Source: an uncultured Porphyromonadaceae bacterium
Lineage (GTDB): Bacteria; Bacteroidota; Bacteroidia; Bacteroidales; Barnesiellaceae
Direction: 5' to 3'
Assembly: GCA_900538555.1 (NCBI GenBank)
Contig: UPYI01000010.1
Span: 1-64,000 of the forward strand
DNA length: 64,000 bases
Shown piece after piece: positions 51,565-60,689 of the stretch; within the stretch, counting starts at the first letter, position 1, and each line of letters starts with the position of its first letter. The notes under the pieces are model-generated. The model was given only the letters and a program-made list of their open reading frames with translations. It was not told where the DNA came from and did not search any database. The translations under genes were made by a program, and so were the position numbers.

Positions 51565-52698
51565 TCAATCATCGACCCGGAACAGGTCGCTCATGATCCC
51601 GTCCGAAACGAACAGTCCGGATCGGGACAGGCGAAGGGTCGAGCCGTTGCGTAGCAATTTTCCGCTGTGCAGATAGGGCGTTGCCTGCCGCAGGCAGAAG
51701 TTCAGGTATTCTGTCCCGAAATCGTGTTCCAGTAAATCCAGATCCAATCCCCACATGGTGCGAAGCGACGTGAGTATGCGGTCGTTATACCGCTCGTCAG
51801 TGCTTTCCCGTTCTTCTTCATAAACCGTCCTGCCCGACCGGAGTTGGCGGATATAGTTGTCCAGATCGTGCGGATTGTATCGGCGTGTAGTCCCGTCGAA
51901 GCTATGGGCTGCCGCTCCGATACCCAAATAGGGAATTCCTTTCCAATAAGAGGTGTTGTGGCGGGCGTATGCACCGGGGCGTGCAAAGTTCGAAATTTCA
52001 TAGTGCTCATATCCGGCGGCAGTCAGGCTGTCGATCAATCGGGCATACATGGTGAGTGCCAGATCGTCGTCGCATTCCGTTATCTTTCCTGCTTCCCGCA
52101 TTCGCCACAATGCCGTGCCCTCTTCAAAAATCAGGTTATATGCCGATATGTGCGGCAGGTCGAGCGCAATTGCCCGGTCGATGTTGCGTTGCCAGTCGTC
52201 TGCCGACTGATGAGGCAAGCCGTAAATCAAGTCGATGCTGATTCGTTCGAATCCGGCAGTCCGGCAGCGGTTTACGGCATCTGTTGCCGTTTGTGCGGAA
52301 TGCCGTCTGTGCAGGAACTTCAAGTCGCGGTCGTCGAAACTTTGCACCCCCATGCTGATACGGTCGATAGGCAATGATGCCAGCAGTTCCACATATTCTT
52401 CTGAGAGATCGTCGGGATTTGCCTCGAACGTAATTTCTTCGCATGCGTTCCAGTCGATGTATCTCGATAGAAAGCCGAACAAGCGGGTCAGTTCCGCTCC
52501 CGAAAGTTGGGACGGAGTGCCGCCTCCGATATAGAGTGTCGAGATGGTATCACCGTTCAATTCGCCGATACGTAACGACAATTCCTGTTGCAACGCATCC
52601 AGATATGCGCTGCGGCGCGACATGTCGGTATTGGAATAGAAGTCGCAGTAGATACAGCGGCTGTAACAAAACGGAATATGTATATAAAGTCCTGCCAT
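51565..52698 (-). CDS. hemW: HemW-like radical SAM protein (coproporphyrinogen III oxidase family)
   Basis: 377 residues from ATG 52696-52698 (MAGLYIHIPF); the longer open frame to 52902 is duplicated promoter DNA. The radical SAM cluster motif CYSRCIYC lies at C11, C15, C18, and GGGTPSQL near 58-65 binds SAM. The HemW C-terminal domain follows (RILTSLRTMWGLDLDLL). HemW is a heme chaperone rather than the true HemN oxidase; HemN normally has a further cysteine and is longer. So HemW is preferred over oxygen-independent coproporphyrinogen oxidase. Its gene ends 9 bp from the convergent DUF2490-like gene. Confidence 0.9.
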   Translation of the reverse strand: MAGLYIHIPFCYSRCIYCDFYSNTDMSRRSAYLDALQQELSLRIGELNGDTISTLYIGGGTPSQLSGAELTRLFGFLSRYIDWNACEEITFEANPDDLSEEYVELLASLPIDRISMGVQSFDDRDLKFLHRRHSAQTATDAVNRCRTAGFERISIDLIYGLPHQSADDWQRNIDRAIALDLPHISAYNLIFEEGTALWRMREAGKITECDDDLALTMYARLIDSLTAAGYEHYEISNFARPGAYARHNTSYWKGIPYLGIGAAAHSFDGTTRRYNPHDLDNYIRQLRSGRTVYEEERESTDERYNDRILTSLRTMWGLDLDLLEHDFGTEYLNFCLRQATPYLHSGKLLRNGSTLRLSRSGLFVSDGIMSDLFRVDD

Positions 52699-52999
52699 GA
52701 GATCGAGATATGAAAAACGAAAGCGGTAGCCCAATCCATTGGGTTTGTATTGGACGCATACGATTTCGCCGGAGACAAAGGTAGGCAAAACGAAAACGGC
52801 AGCCAAATCTATTTCGGTTTGTATTGGGTGCATACGATTTCTCCGACGGTTTTCGTGTAGCGTGTAGCGAAGAAGCAAGATAAATTCAAACCATGTTTTC
52901 AAACATACGATTCCGATTGCATTTCACGATTAATTTATATAATTTGCGAACGCTTTCGAGCAAAAATTAACCTAATGTTTCACATCTAATACAAACATC
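52699..52999 (-). repeat. duplicated hemW promoter segment, and fusA2 leader
   Basis: Two direct copies 72 bp apart, 52713-52784 and 52785-52850, sharing CGAAAnCGGnAGCCnAATC and GGTTTGTATTGG plus GCATACGATTTC. On the minus strand the boundary of the copies holds -7 TACCTTTG at 52776-52783; the copy closer to hemW has lost it (TATCTCGA). The first copy has the perfect inverted repeat CCCAATccATTGGG. Beyond 52920, on plus, TATAATTTGCG near 52937-52947 is a candidate promoter of the EF-G2 gene. Confidence 0.75.
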
Positions 53000-55156
53000 A
53001 TGAAGGTTTACGATTCTCATGAAATTAAAAATATTGCCTTATTGGGCAGTAAGGGATCTGGTAAGACCACGCTCGCCGAAGCTATGCTTTACGAGTGTGG
53101 CGTAATAAAACGCCGCGGCACGATCGATGCGAAAAATACCGTGTCCGACTATTTCCCGGTGGAGAAAGAGTACGGCTATTCGGTATTCTCTACGGTATTT
53201 TATGCCGAGTTTCTTGGAAAAAAATTGAATGTGATCGACTGCCCGGGAGCCGACGACTTCGTAGGAAGTGCGATTACGGCGTTGAACGTGACCGATACCG
53301 GCGTGATTGTGATCGACTCGCAATACGGCGTGGAAGTAGGTACGCAAAACATCTTCCGTACAGTAGAAAATCTGAATAAGCCTGTACTTTTCGCGATGAA
53401 TCAGCTCGACGGCGAAAAGGCAGATTATGACAATGTGATCGAGCAGATGCGCGAAGCATTCGGTCCGCGTATCGTGCAGATACAATATCCGCTTAGTTGC
53501 GGCCCGTCGTTCAATGCCATGATCGACGTGCTCTTGATGAAAATGTACAGCTGGTCACCCGAAGGTGGCACGCCCACTATATCGCCTATTCCCGAAAGCG
53601 AAATGGAAAAGGCACTCGAATTGCATCACAAACTGGTAGAAGCCGCAGCCGAAAACGACGAAACGCTGATGGAGAAATTCTTCGATCAGGGAACGCTGTC
53701 GGAAGACGAGATGCGCGAAGGTATCCGCAAAGGATTGGTTACCCGTAGCATATATCCGGTATTCTGCGTCAGCGCATTGCGCGACATGGGCGTACGCCGT
53801 ATGATGGAGTTCCTCGGCAATGTAGTTCCGTTTGTTTCCGATATGCCCAAACCGGTTACCGTAAACGGCGAAGAAGTAGCGCCCGATACTAACGGACCTA
53901 CCAGCGTATATTGTTTCAAAACGACGGTCGAGCCGCATATCGGCGAAGTTTCTTATTTCAAGGTGATGTCGGGTAAGGTGCGTGCAGGCGATGACTTGAC
54001 GAATATGAACCGGGGCAACCGCGAACGTTTTGCGCAGCTCTTCTGCGTGTGCGGGCAATTGAGAACTCCCGTGGAGGAATTGGTGGCCGGCGATATCGGT
54101 GTCAGCGTGAAACTGAAAGAAGTCCGTACCGGTAATACGTTGAACGAAAAGGGGTGCGAATTTATGTTCGATTTCATAAAATATCCCGAACCCAAATATC
54201 AACGCGCGGTACGTCCGCTCAATGAAGCCGATGCTGAAAAACTCAGCGAAATCCTCACCCGTATGCACGAGGAAGATCCGACGTGGTTGGTAGAACAATC
54301 CAAAGAGTTGAAACAGACTATCGTATCGGGACAAGGAGAATTCCATTTGCGCACTTTGAAATGGCGTGTCGAGAACAACGACAAACTTCCGATCGAATTT
54401 ATCGAACCGCGTATCCCGTATCGCGAAACCATTACGAAGGCGGCTCGTGCCGACTATCGTCATAAAAAACAATCGGGTGGTGCCGGACAATTCGGTGAAG
54501 TGCATCTGATCGTAGAACCTTACTACGAAGGCATGCCGGCTCCCGATAGTTACCGGTTCGGCGGACAGGAATTTAAAATGAATGTGCGCGATACCCAGAC
54601 CATCGATCTCGAATGGGGTGGAAAACTTGTCGTTTGCAACTGTATCGTGGGCGGTGCGATCGATGCCCGCTTTATTCCGGCAATTGTAAAAGGCTTGATG
54701 GACCGTATGGAACAAGGCCCGCTTACCGGATCGTATGCCCGGGATGTGCGTGTCTGCATCTATGACGGAAAAATGCACCCGGTAGATTCGAATGAAATTT
54801 CGTTCCGCCTGGCAGGACGTAATGCTTTCAGTGAGGCATTTAAGAATGCAGGTCCGAAGATCCTCGAACCGGTGTACGATGTGGAAGTGCTGACTCCCGG
54901 CGATAAGATGGGCGACGTGATGAGCGATTTGCAGGGACGCAGAGCGATCATCATGGGCATGGCAAGCGAAAAAGGATTTGAAAAAATCAATGCGAAAGTG
55001 CCTTTGAAAGAGATGTCGAGCTACTCTACCGCTCTTAGTTCCATTACGGGCGGACGCTCTTCTTTCTCGATGAAATACTCGTCGTACGAATTGGTACCCG
55101 GCGATGTACAAGAGAAACTGTTGAAAGAATACGAAGCACAACAAACCGAAGAATAA
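53000..55156 (+). CDS. fusA2: EF-G2-type elongation factor lacking GTPase residues
   Basis: 718 residues, five-domain EF-G layout. P-loop GSKGSGKT is at 17-24, but switch I has EYGYSV where EF-G has ERGIT(I/V), and G3 reads DCPGADDF (D80 on) where EF-G has DTPGHVDF, so the catalytic His is Ala. G4 is NQLD instead of NKxD. Domains III-V look normal, with QSGGAGQFGEV near 490-500. Bacteroides thetaiotaomicron has a second EF-G (EF-G2) reported to support translation without GTP hydrolysis and to be needed for gut colonisation and starvation; this gene appears to be the same type. Monocistronic with its own terminator. Confidence 0.9.
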   Translation: MKVYDSHEIKNIALLGSKGSGKTTLAEAMLYECGVIKRRGTIDAKNTVSDYFPVEKEYGYSVFSTVFYAEFLGKKLNVIDCPGADDFVGSAITALNVTDTGVIVIDSQYGVEVGTQNIFRTVENLNKPVLFAMNQLDGEKADYDNVIEQMREAFGPRIVQIQYPLSCGPSFNAMIDVLLMKMYSWSPEGGTPTISPIPESEMEKALELHHKLVEAAAENDETLMEKFFDQGTLSEDEMREGIRKGLVTRSIYPVFCVSALRDMGVRRMMEFLGNVVPFVSDMPKPVTVNGEEVAPDTNGPTSVYCFKTTVEPHIGEVSYFKVMSGKVRAGDDLTNMNRGNRERFAQLFCVCGQLRTPVEELVAGDIGVSVKLKEVRTGNTLNEKGCEFMFDFIKYPEPKYQRAVRPLNEADAEKLSEILTRMHEEDPTWLVEQSKELKQTIVSGQGEFHLRTLKWRVENNDKLPIEFIEPRIPYRETITKAARADYRHKKQSGGAGQFGEVHLIVEPYYEGMPAPDSYRFGGQEFKMNVRDTQTIDLEWGGKLVVCNCIVGGAIDARFIPAIVKGLMDRMEQGPLTGSYARDVRVCIYDGKMHPVDSNEISFRLAGRNAFSEAFKNAGPKILEPVYDVEVLTPGDKMGDVMSDLQGRRAIIMGMASEKGFEKINAKVPLKEMSSYSTALSSITGGRSSFSMKYSSYELVPGDVQEKLLKEYEAQQTEE

Positions 55157-55178
55157 CGGTTTAACTGTTAAATTTATA

Positions 55179-55219
55179 AAACAACGGCTGCCGATTTTAG
55201 GGTAGCCGTTGTTTTTTTA
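55179..55219 (+). terminator. EF-G2 terminator
   Basis: AACAACGGCT pairs with AGCCGTTGTT around a loop, followed by TTTTTTT, 23 bp past the stop. Confidence 0.92.
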
Positions 55220-55389
55220 ATGCTTATTTATTAATTTTGAGCCGAAATGTTAAATGACGGGTGTGCAAAAATCCGTTTCGATTAGTAAACAAAAGAGATA
55301 TAACGTTGTTTATTAAGATAAAATTATACGAAACGGCGGACGGTACGCAGTTTGCGGGCGGCACCCGATAGATGATTTTACAGGGGAAT

Positions 55390-56943
55390 ATGAAGAAATC
55401 GACCATTTGGCTTTTGGCTGTGATCATGGCGCTTACCTTTGTCAGCCTTCTCGCTGTACAGCTCATGTATATGGAGAACATGATAAAGATGCGTAATGAA
55501 CAGTTTACCGAGGCGGCAAAACGTAGTTTGTATGCCGTATCGACTACGCTCGAACTGGATGAGACGAAACGCTATCTGCTGGAAGAACTGGAAGAGAGTC
55601 AAAGCCGTTTGCTCTCGTCGTACGGAAACCGGAACCAAAATCAGGATCTGGTGACTTTGCGCCATCAGTTTTCGATTGAGACACCCGATGGGGCTATTAC
55701 GGGATTTTCTTTTCTGCGCGAGCAAAGCGACATAACGTTTTTTCCGCCCGCCAAACCGGCTTCTCCGAATAAAAACAGCAACAGCCTGATCGATTCGTAC
55801 AGCAACTTGCAGGAATTGCTGAAAGGGAAATACCTTTATCAGCGTGGGTTGTTGAACGAAGTGATCCTGAATATTTTGAGTAAAGCCAGTACACGTCCGA
55901 TACTGGAACGGATAGACCCCAAAAAACTGGACGGTTATCTGAAATCGGAACTGGAAAACAACGGGTTGAATGTGCCGTATCATTTCGCCATATTCAATAA
56001 GGCGGGACGGAAAATCTATCAGTCGGAGAAATATAACCCGTCGAGCGGGACGGAGTTGTTCACGCAGATGATTTTCCAGAACGATCCGCCGAACCGGGCA
56101 CATTATCTGAAAGTGTATTTCCCGACACAGCAGGACTATATTTTCAGTTCTATCCGGTTTATGATTCCGTCGTTTGCATTCACTATCATTCTGTTGGTCG
56201 TTTTCCTGTTTACGATCATTACCGTATTCCGGCAAAAGAAACTGACGGAGATGAAAAACGATTTCATCAACAACATGACGCACGAGTTTAAGACTCCGAT
56301 ATCGACCATATCGCTCGCCGCCCAGATGCTGAACGACCCGGGAGTAACCAAGAGTCCCGATATGTTCCGGCATATATCGGGGGTGATCAACGAGGAGACG
56401 AAACGGTTGCGCTTCCAGGTCGAGAAGGTGTTGCAGATGTCTATGTTCGACCGGCAGAAAACGCAGATGAAGTTGCATACGGTAGACGTAAACGATGTGA
56501 TTACGGGCGTAATGAGTACATTCAAACTGAAAGTTGAATCGTATGGCGGGGTGATCGATGCGGAACTCGAAGCCGAAGATGCTATGGTCGAGGTCGATGA
56601 GATGCATTTTACCAATGTGATTTTCAATTTGCTCGATAACGCTGTGAAATACCGTCGGGAGGATGTGCCGCTCTCGTTGCTTATCCGTACGCGGACGGTC
56701 GGAGACCGGGCGGAAATCTCGATACAAGACAACGGTATCGGTATAAAGAAGGAAAATTTGAAAAAGATATTTGAAAAGTTCTATCGGGTTTCGACCGGAA
56801 ACCGTCACGATGTGAAAGGATTCGGATTGGGGCTTGCCTATGTTTATAAAATAATCAAGGATCTCAAAGGCGATATACGCGCCGAGAGTGAATTGAACGA
56901 AGGTTCGACATTTATAATTACATTACCTCTAATAAAAAAATAA
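55390..56943 (+). CDS. rprX: RprX-like sensor histidine kinase
   Basis: 517 residues from ATG 55390 (MKKSTIWLLAVIM); the ATG at 55372 is possible but lacks the typical basic start. Two membrane helices (about 5-27 and 258-282) frame a periplasmic domain of 230 residues. A histidine kinase core follows: H-box NNMTHEFKTPIST with His near 298, N-box NLLDNAVKY, G1 DNGIGI and G2 GFGLGLAY. The RprXY pair of Bacteroides fragilis and relatives has been linked to tetracycline and stress responses. The response regulator gene follows after 4 bp. The ligand sensed is unknown. Confidence 0.9.
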   Translation: MKKSTIWLLAVIMALTFVSLLAVQLMYMENMIKMRNEQFTEAAKRSLYAVSTTLELDETKRYLLEELEESQSRLLSSYGNRNQNQDLVTLRHQFSIETPDGAITGFSFLREQSDITFFPPAKPASPNKNSNSLIDSYSNLQELLKGKYLYQRGLLNEVILNILSKASTRPILERIDPKKLDGYLKSELENNGLNVPYHFAIFNKAGRKIYQSEKYNPSSGTELFTQMIFQNDPPNRAHYLKVYFPTQQDYIFSSIRFMIPSFAFTIILLVVFLFTIITVFRQKKLTEMKNDFINNMTHEFKTPISTISLAAQMLNDPGVTKSPDMFRHISGVINEETKRLRFQVEKVLQMSMFDRQKTQMKLHTVDVNDVITGVMSTFKLKVESYGGVIDAELEAEDAMVEVDEMHFTNVIFNLLDNAVKYRREDVPLSLLIRTRTVGDRAEISIQDNGIGIKKENLKKIFEKFYRVSTGNRHDVKGFGLGLAYVYKIIKDLKGDIRAESELNEGSTFIITLPLIKK

Positions 56944-56947
56944 AGTT

Positions 56948-57658
56948 ATGGAAGAAAGATTGCGTATCCTACTATGCGAAGATGATGAGAATCTTGGCAT
57001 GTTGCTCCGGGAGTATTTGCAAGCGAAAGGCTATTCCGCCGATCTCTTCTCCGATGGAGAAAGCGGCTACAAAGCTTTCCTGAAAGGTAAATACGACTTG
57101 TGTGTGCTCGATGTGATGATGCCCAAAAAAGACGGATTTACATTGGCGCAGGAGATCCGCACCGTAAACAGCGAGGTGCCTATTATTTTCTTGACGGCTA
57201 AATCGTTGAAAGAAGATATTCTGGAAGGCTTTAAGATCGGAGCCGATGATTACATTACCAAACCGTTCAGCATGGAAGAACTGGTGTTCCGTATCGAAGC
57301 TATTCTGCGCCGCGTAAAAGGCAAAAAAGGAAAAGAAGTGACGATGTACAAGATCGGTCGTTTCACGTTCGATACCCAGAAACAGGTATTGGCGATCGAC
57401 GACAAAACGACGAAACTCACTACCAAGGAATCGGAGTTGCTCAGCCTGCTCTGTGCCCATGTGAATGAGATCCTCGAACGCAACTTTGCGTTGAAGACGA
57501 TCTGGATCGACGACAACTATTTCAACGCCCGCAGTATGGACGTTTATATCACCAAGTTGCGTAAACATTTGAAAGACGATCCGTCTATCGAGATCATCAA
57601 TATTCATGGAAAGGGTTATAAACTTATCGCACCCGAAATCGAAGCGAAAACCAAATAG
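56948..57658 (+). CDS. rprY: RprY-like response regulator, OmpR family
   Basis: 236 residues. The receiver domain has the acidic pair (CEDDEN, about 10-14), phospho-acceptor Asp55 (LCVLDVMMPKKDG), the T (FLTAKS) and the switch Lys (DDYITKPFS). The C-terminal winged helix (FTFDTQKQVLAIDDKTTKLTTKESELLSLLCAHVNEILERNFAL...ARSMDVYITKLRKHLKDDPSIEIINIHGKGYKL, landmarks) is OmpR-type. It is coupled to rprX (4 bp apart). RprY of Porphyromonas gingivalis is reported to act in oxidative stress and Na+ responses. Terminator T4 follows. Confidence 0.92.
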   Translation: MEERLRILLCEDDENLGMLLREYLQAKGYSADLFSDGESGYKAFLKGKYDLCVLDVMMPKKDGFTLAQEIRTVNSEVPIIFLTAKSLKEDILEGFKIGADDYITKPFSMEELVFRIEAILRRVKGKKGKEVTMYKIGRFTFDTQKQVLAIDDKTTKLTTKESELLSLLCAHVNEILERNFALKTIWIDDNYFNARSMDVYITKLRKHLKDDPSIEIINIHGKGYKLIAPEIEAKTK

Positions 57659-57995
57659 GGAATAAATTTTCTGCATAAAGGGGTTGTTTCAAAATCTGTA
57701 TTTGAGGCAACCCCTTTTTCGGTACGTAAGAATGTCTAAGATGCAAGGCGTAGAGGGTGAGGACGACAGGGGGGTACTGACGTAAACTACTTAGTCCGAA
57801 TTCCGATGGCAACGCGGCAGATTGGATATTATGGCACATTGACCTTTTCGGTGCGTCCGGACATACAGCCGTTTGCAATCGACCTGCATTTTGAAGCCGT
57901 CTCTGTAACTTTTACTTCGTAAAATCGCTGCTCTTAACAGAAAATCGTTATTTTTGCATATTCATCGAATGCATTTAGAATATCAACGACAGACT
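57659..57995 (+). repeat. terminator T4, B repeat and plsC promoter
   Basis: Hairpin AAAGGGGTTGTTTCAAAAT and complement at 57677-57719 with a T-run. Then AAGAATGTCTAAGATGCAAG at about 57727 and GGCGTAGAG, GACGTAAACTACTTAGTCCGA, ATTCCGATGGCAACGCGGC and TGGCACA to about 57840. A -7 TTATTTTTGC near 57948-57957 serves the acyltransferase gene. Confidence 0.78.
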
Positions 57996-58739
57996 ATGAA
58001 AGTCATATATTTTATCTACCAATGGTTCATCGCATTTCCCATTTTGCTGGTAATTACCATGCTGACGGCGATTGTTACGATTATCGGTTGCACATTCAGT
58101 CGTAGCAGTTTTTGGAGCTATCGGATCCCGTCGCTTTGGGCGCGGATATTCTGTTATATTACGTTGGTGCGGGTGAAAGTCGAGGGAAGGGAAAATATCG
58201 ACCGGAAGACCTCTTACGTATTTGTATCCAATCACCAGGGTGCGTACGATATATTCACCATTTACGGATTCTTGCATCACGACTTTAAATGGATGATGAA
58301 AGTAAGCCTGCGCAGCATTCCGTTGGTCGGTTTCGCTTGCGAGAAAGCCGGGCACATCATGGTCGATAAGAGCAGTCCCAAACGGATCAAGGAGACGATG
58401 ACAACAGCCGAAGAACGTCTGAAAGGCGGGACTTCACTGGTGGTATTCCCCGAAGGAGCCCGCACATGGGACGGTAATCTGCGCCCATTCAAACGGGGGG
58501 CATACCAGTTGGCGGTTGAATTCGGTTTGCCGGTTGTACCTCTTACGATCGACGGCGCGTTCGATGTAATGCCTCGTTCGACGTATCAGATTCGTCCGGG
58601 CAAAATCAAGCTGACGATACATAAACCGATCTTTCCCGATGAGGCAGAGGGACATAACCTCGATACCTTGATGCAGGAGTCGTACGATGCGATTCAGTCG
58701 GTATTGCCCGTACGCGACGGTAGTGCAAAAAAAAGTTAA
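57996..58739 (+). CDS. plsC: 1-acyl-sn-glycerol-3-phosphate acyltransferase
   Basis: 247 residues from ATG 57996. PlsC transfers the second acyl chain to make phosphatidic acid at the inner membrane. One or two N-terminal membrane helices (IYQWFIAFPILLVITMLTAIVTIIG, about 7-31) anchor it. Motif I NHQGAYD (H80...D85), motif III FPEGARTWDG near 158-167 and motif IV VPLTIDGAF near 188-196 make the catalytic site. The gene is alone between the B repeat and tRNA-Gln. It has no visible terminator. Confidence 0.93.
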   Translation: MKVIYFIYQWFIAFPILLVITMLTAIVTIIGCTFSRSSFWSYRIPSLWARIFCYITLVRVKVEGRENIDRKTSYVFVSNHQGAYDIFTIYGFLHHDFKWMMKVSLRSIPLVGFACEKAGHIMVDKSSPKRIKETMTTAEERLKGGTSLVVFPEGARTWDGNLRPFKRGAYQLAVEFGLPVVPLTIDGAFDVMPRSTYQIRPGKIKLTIHKPIFPDEAEGHNLDTLMQESYDAIQSVLPVRDGSAKKS

Positions 58740-58815
58740 TGCTCGCATTTTTTAGGGCAAAGATGTGTGTCGGGAAAAAATAATTTCGCACCTTTGCAAA
58801 CGAAAAACGCAAGTT

Positions 58816-58886
58816 TGTCCAGTGGTGTAATGGTAGCACTTCGGATTCTGGTTCCGCCTGTGAGGGTTCGAGTCCTTCCTGGACAA
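58816..58886 (+). tRNA. tRNA-Gln(CTG)
   Basis: 71 nt. Acceptor TGTCCAG/CTGGACA, D-stem GTGT/GCAC, anticodon arm TCGGA-TTCTGGT-TCCGC (CTG anticodon; the 27-43 pair is T-C), T-arm GAGGG-TTCGAGT-CCTTC, discriminator A. No encoded CCA. Confidence 0.9.
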
Positions 58887-58887
58887 C

Positions 58888-58930
58888 AAAGACGCCTGAA
58901 AGAAAATTTTCTTTCGGGCGTCTTTGTTTG
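58888..58930 (+). terminator. tRNA-Gln terminator
   Basis: AAAGACGCC...GGCGTCTTT with an inner stem AAAGAAAATTTTCTTT makes one long hairpin, followed by GTTTGG. It starts right after the tRNA. Confidence 0.9.
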
Positions 58931-59408
58931 GATAGCACTGGGGAGGGGGAGGCATAAGTGATCCGTAGTGGTTGGACTAATTGCAAAAAAAGTATACCGG
59001 GAAAAGCATATGTAAAAGCTGTTGCAGGATGGATTGCAGGGATACCGGTTAGGGGCATTGTATCGGGTTCGTACGGCGATTGTTAATGGAGTCCGTTCGG
59101 GGCGTAGTGCTTATTATTAAAATATTTTTAAATAAAAGTATCGTTTTTCCTGTTTTCATATAGAATATTTATATTTGCCTTAAAGAATTGGCTTTATCAA
59201 CGCGAATCGGGTTATGCCGATGACCGCTATTCTTTTTCGACAGATATATTGTTTTGTATATTTGGCTATGTCCGGTATAGGGGCGGTTCGGTAAAAAACG
59301 GACATGTTTGTTTTGCTCTTATCTTCTGCTATATCGGCAAATAGGGATGAAGCCAAGGTGAATGTTGCGAATCTGTTCTTCGCCATTTGCTCGATTAATT
59401 TTTTTAGC
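58931..59408 (+). promoter_or_regulatory. leader of the CorC-like gene
   Basis: Two -7-like elements TATATTTG lie at about 59168-59175 and 59255-59262, giving leaders of roughly 230 and 150 nt. ATGTCCG and CGGACAT near 59266-59306 could pair. A possible ORF (from 59304) in frame with the gene lacks a family match. Before 59160 I see nothing. Confidence 0.4.
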
Positions 59409-60689
59409 ATGAATGAGATAATCATTATCATTGTATTGATTTTGTTGAATGGTGTCTTCTCGATGTCCGAGATAGCCATTATTTCCGCACGAAAAACACG
59501 TCTTGCTTCGGATATAAAGCGAGGCAGCAAGTCTGCGAAAACCGCAATGGATCTGGCGAATGAGCCCGATCGTTTCCTTTCGACGGTACAGATCGGAATT
59601 ACTTTGATCGGGATTCTTACCGGTTTGTATTCGGGAGATAAATTGGCTGACGGATTTAAGGATATATTGGTCGGGTGGGGTGTGTCGGCATCCTATGCAC
59701 ATCCGGTGGCACAATCGGTGATTGTCGTGGCGGTGACCTACCTGACACTTGTACTTGGAGAGTTGCTGCCGAAACGGATCGGGCTGAGTATTTCGGAAGC
59801 GGTGGCGAAATTGGTGGCGCGTCCGATGCAGATCCTTTCGGTGATTGCCGCCCCGTTCGTATGGATTCTCTCTCGTAGCACCTCATTACTGTTCAAATTG
59901 TTGAACTTGCATTCGGCTGAGGCGAAAGTAACGGAAGAGGAGATCAAGTCTATCATTCAGGAAGGGGCGGACGACGGCGAAGTCCAAGCCGTCGAACAGA
60001 ACATCATGGAGCGGGTATTTTTGCTCGACGATCTGAAAGTCAGTTCGATCATGACGCATCGCAACGATCTGTTATGGTTCGATATAAATATGAACCGGGA
60101 GCAGGTGCGGGCGATCCTTGCGGAGCATTTGTTCGATTCTTACCCCGTGGCAGACGGTTCTCTCGACGAGATTGTGGGAGTAGTGGCGTTGAAAGATCTG
60201 GTGCTGAAATTAGACAGCCCCGATTTCAACCTTCGGAATGTAATCAGCCAGCCCGCCTATTTCCATGAGAACATGAATGTCTATAAAGCACTCGAACAGA
60301 TGAAGGCTTCCGGTATCGGACGGGCTTTGATCTGCGACGAGTTCGGCTCGTGTCAGGGTATCGTTACTTTACGCGATATATTGGAAGTGCTTATCGGGAC
60401 GATGAACGAGCCGCAACAGGAGCCCGACATCGTGAAACGTACCGATGCCGAAGGTTGGCTGGTCGATGGACAATGTGCTTTTTACGATTTCCTGACTTTC
60501 TTCGACAAGGAGGAGTTATGTTCCGATTATAATTACAACACGTTGAGCGGTTTGATTCTGGAAGAACTGGAACACATCCCGGTTACGGGCGAGACGCTTT
60601 GCTGGAACGAATTCAAATTTGAAATAGTCGATATGGACGGTGCGCGGATCGACAAGGTGTGTGTGACCAAATGCGACAAGACGGAATGA
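59409..60689 (+). CDS. CorC/HlyC-type CNNM-CBS membrane protein
   Basis: 426 residues from ATG 59409, which gives the expected N-terminal helix (MNEIIIIIVLILLNGVFSMSEIAII). A CNNM (DUF21) membrane part with about four helices spans the first 190 residues, with typical blocks FSMSEIAIISARKTRLASD and LGELLPKRIG. Then come two CBS domains (about 205-330, e.g. IMTHRNDLLWFDIN) and a CorC_HlyC C-domain (WLVDGQCAFYDFLTFF). Family members handle Mg2+ or Co2+ efflux or are annotated as hemolysins; I would expect metal homeostasis. The stop overlaps the following acetyltransferase gene by 4 bp. Confidence 0.9.
   Translation: MNEIIIIIVLILLNGVFSMSEIAIISARKTRLASDIKRGSKSAKTAMDLANEPDRFLSTVQIGITLIGILTGLYSGDKLADGFKDILVGWGVSASYAHPVAQSVIVVAVTYLTLVLGELLPKRIGLSISEAVAKLVARPMQILSVIAAPFVWILSRSTSLLFKLLNLHSAEAKVTEEEIKSIIQEGADDGEVQAVEQNIMERVFLLDDLKVSSIMTHRNDLLWFDINMNREQVRAILAEHLFDSYPVADGSLDEIVGVVALKDLVLKLDSPDFNLRNVISQPAYFHENMNVYKALEQMKASGIGRALICDEFGSCQGIVTLRDILEVLIGTMNEPQQEPDIVKRTDAEGWLVDGQCAFYDFLTFFDKEELCSDYNYNTLSGLILEELEHIPVTGETLCWNEFKFEIVDMDGARIDKVCVTKCDKTE

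Noticed and set aside
59304..59408. 35-codon upstream extension of the CorC-like protein
   Set aside because: The helix that starts at 59409 is the conventional N-terminus; the extension adds a second hydrophobic stretch without family support.
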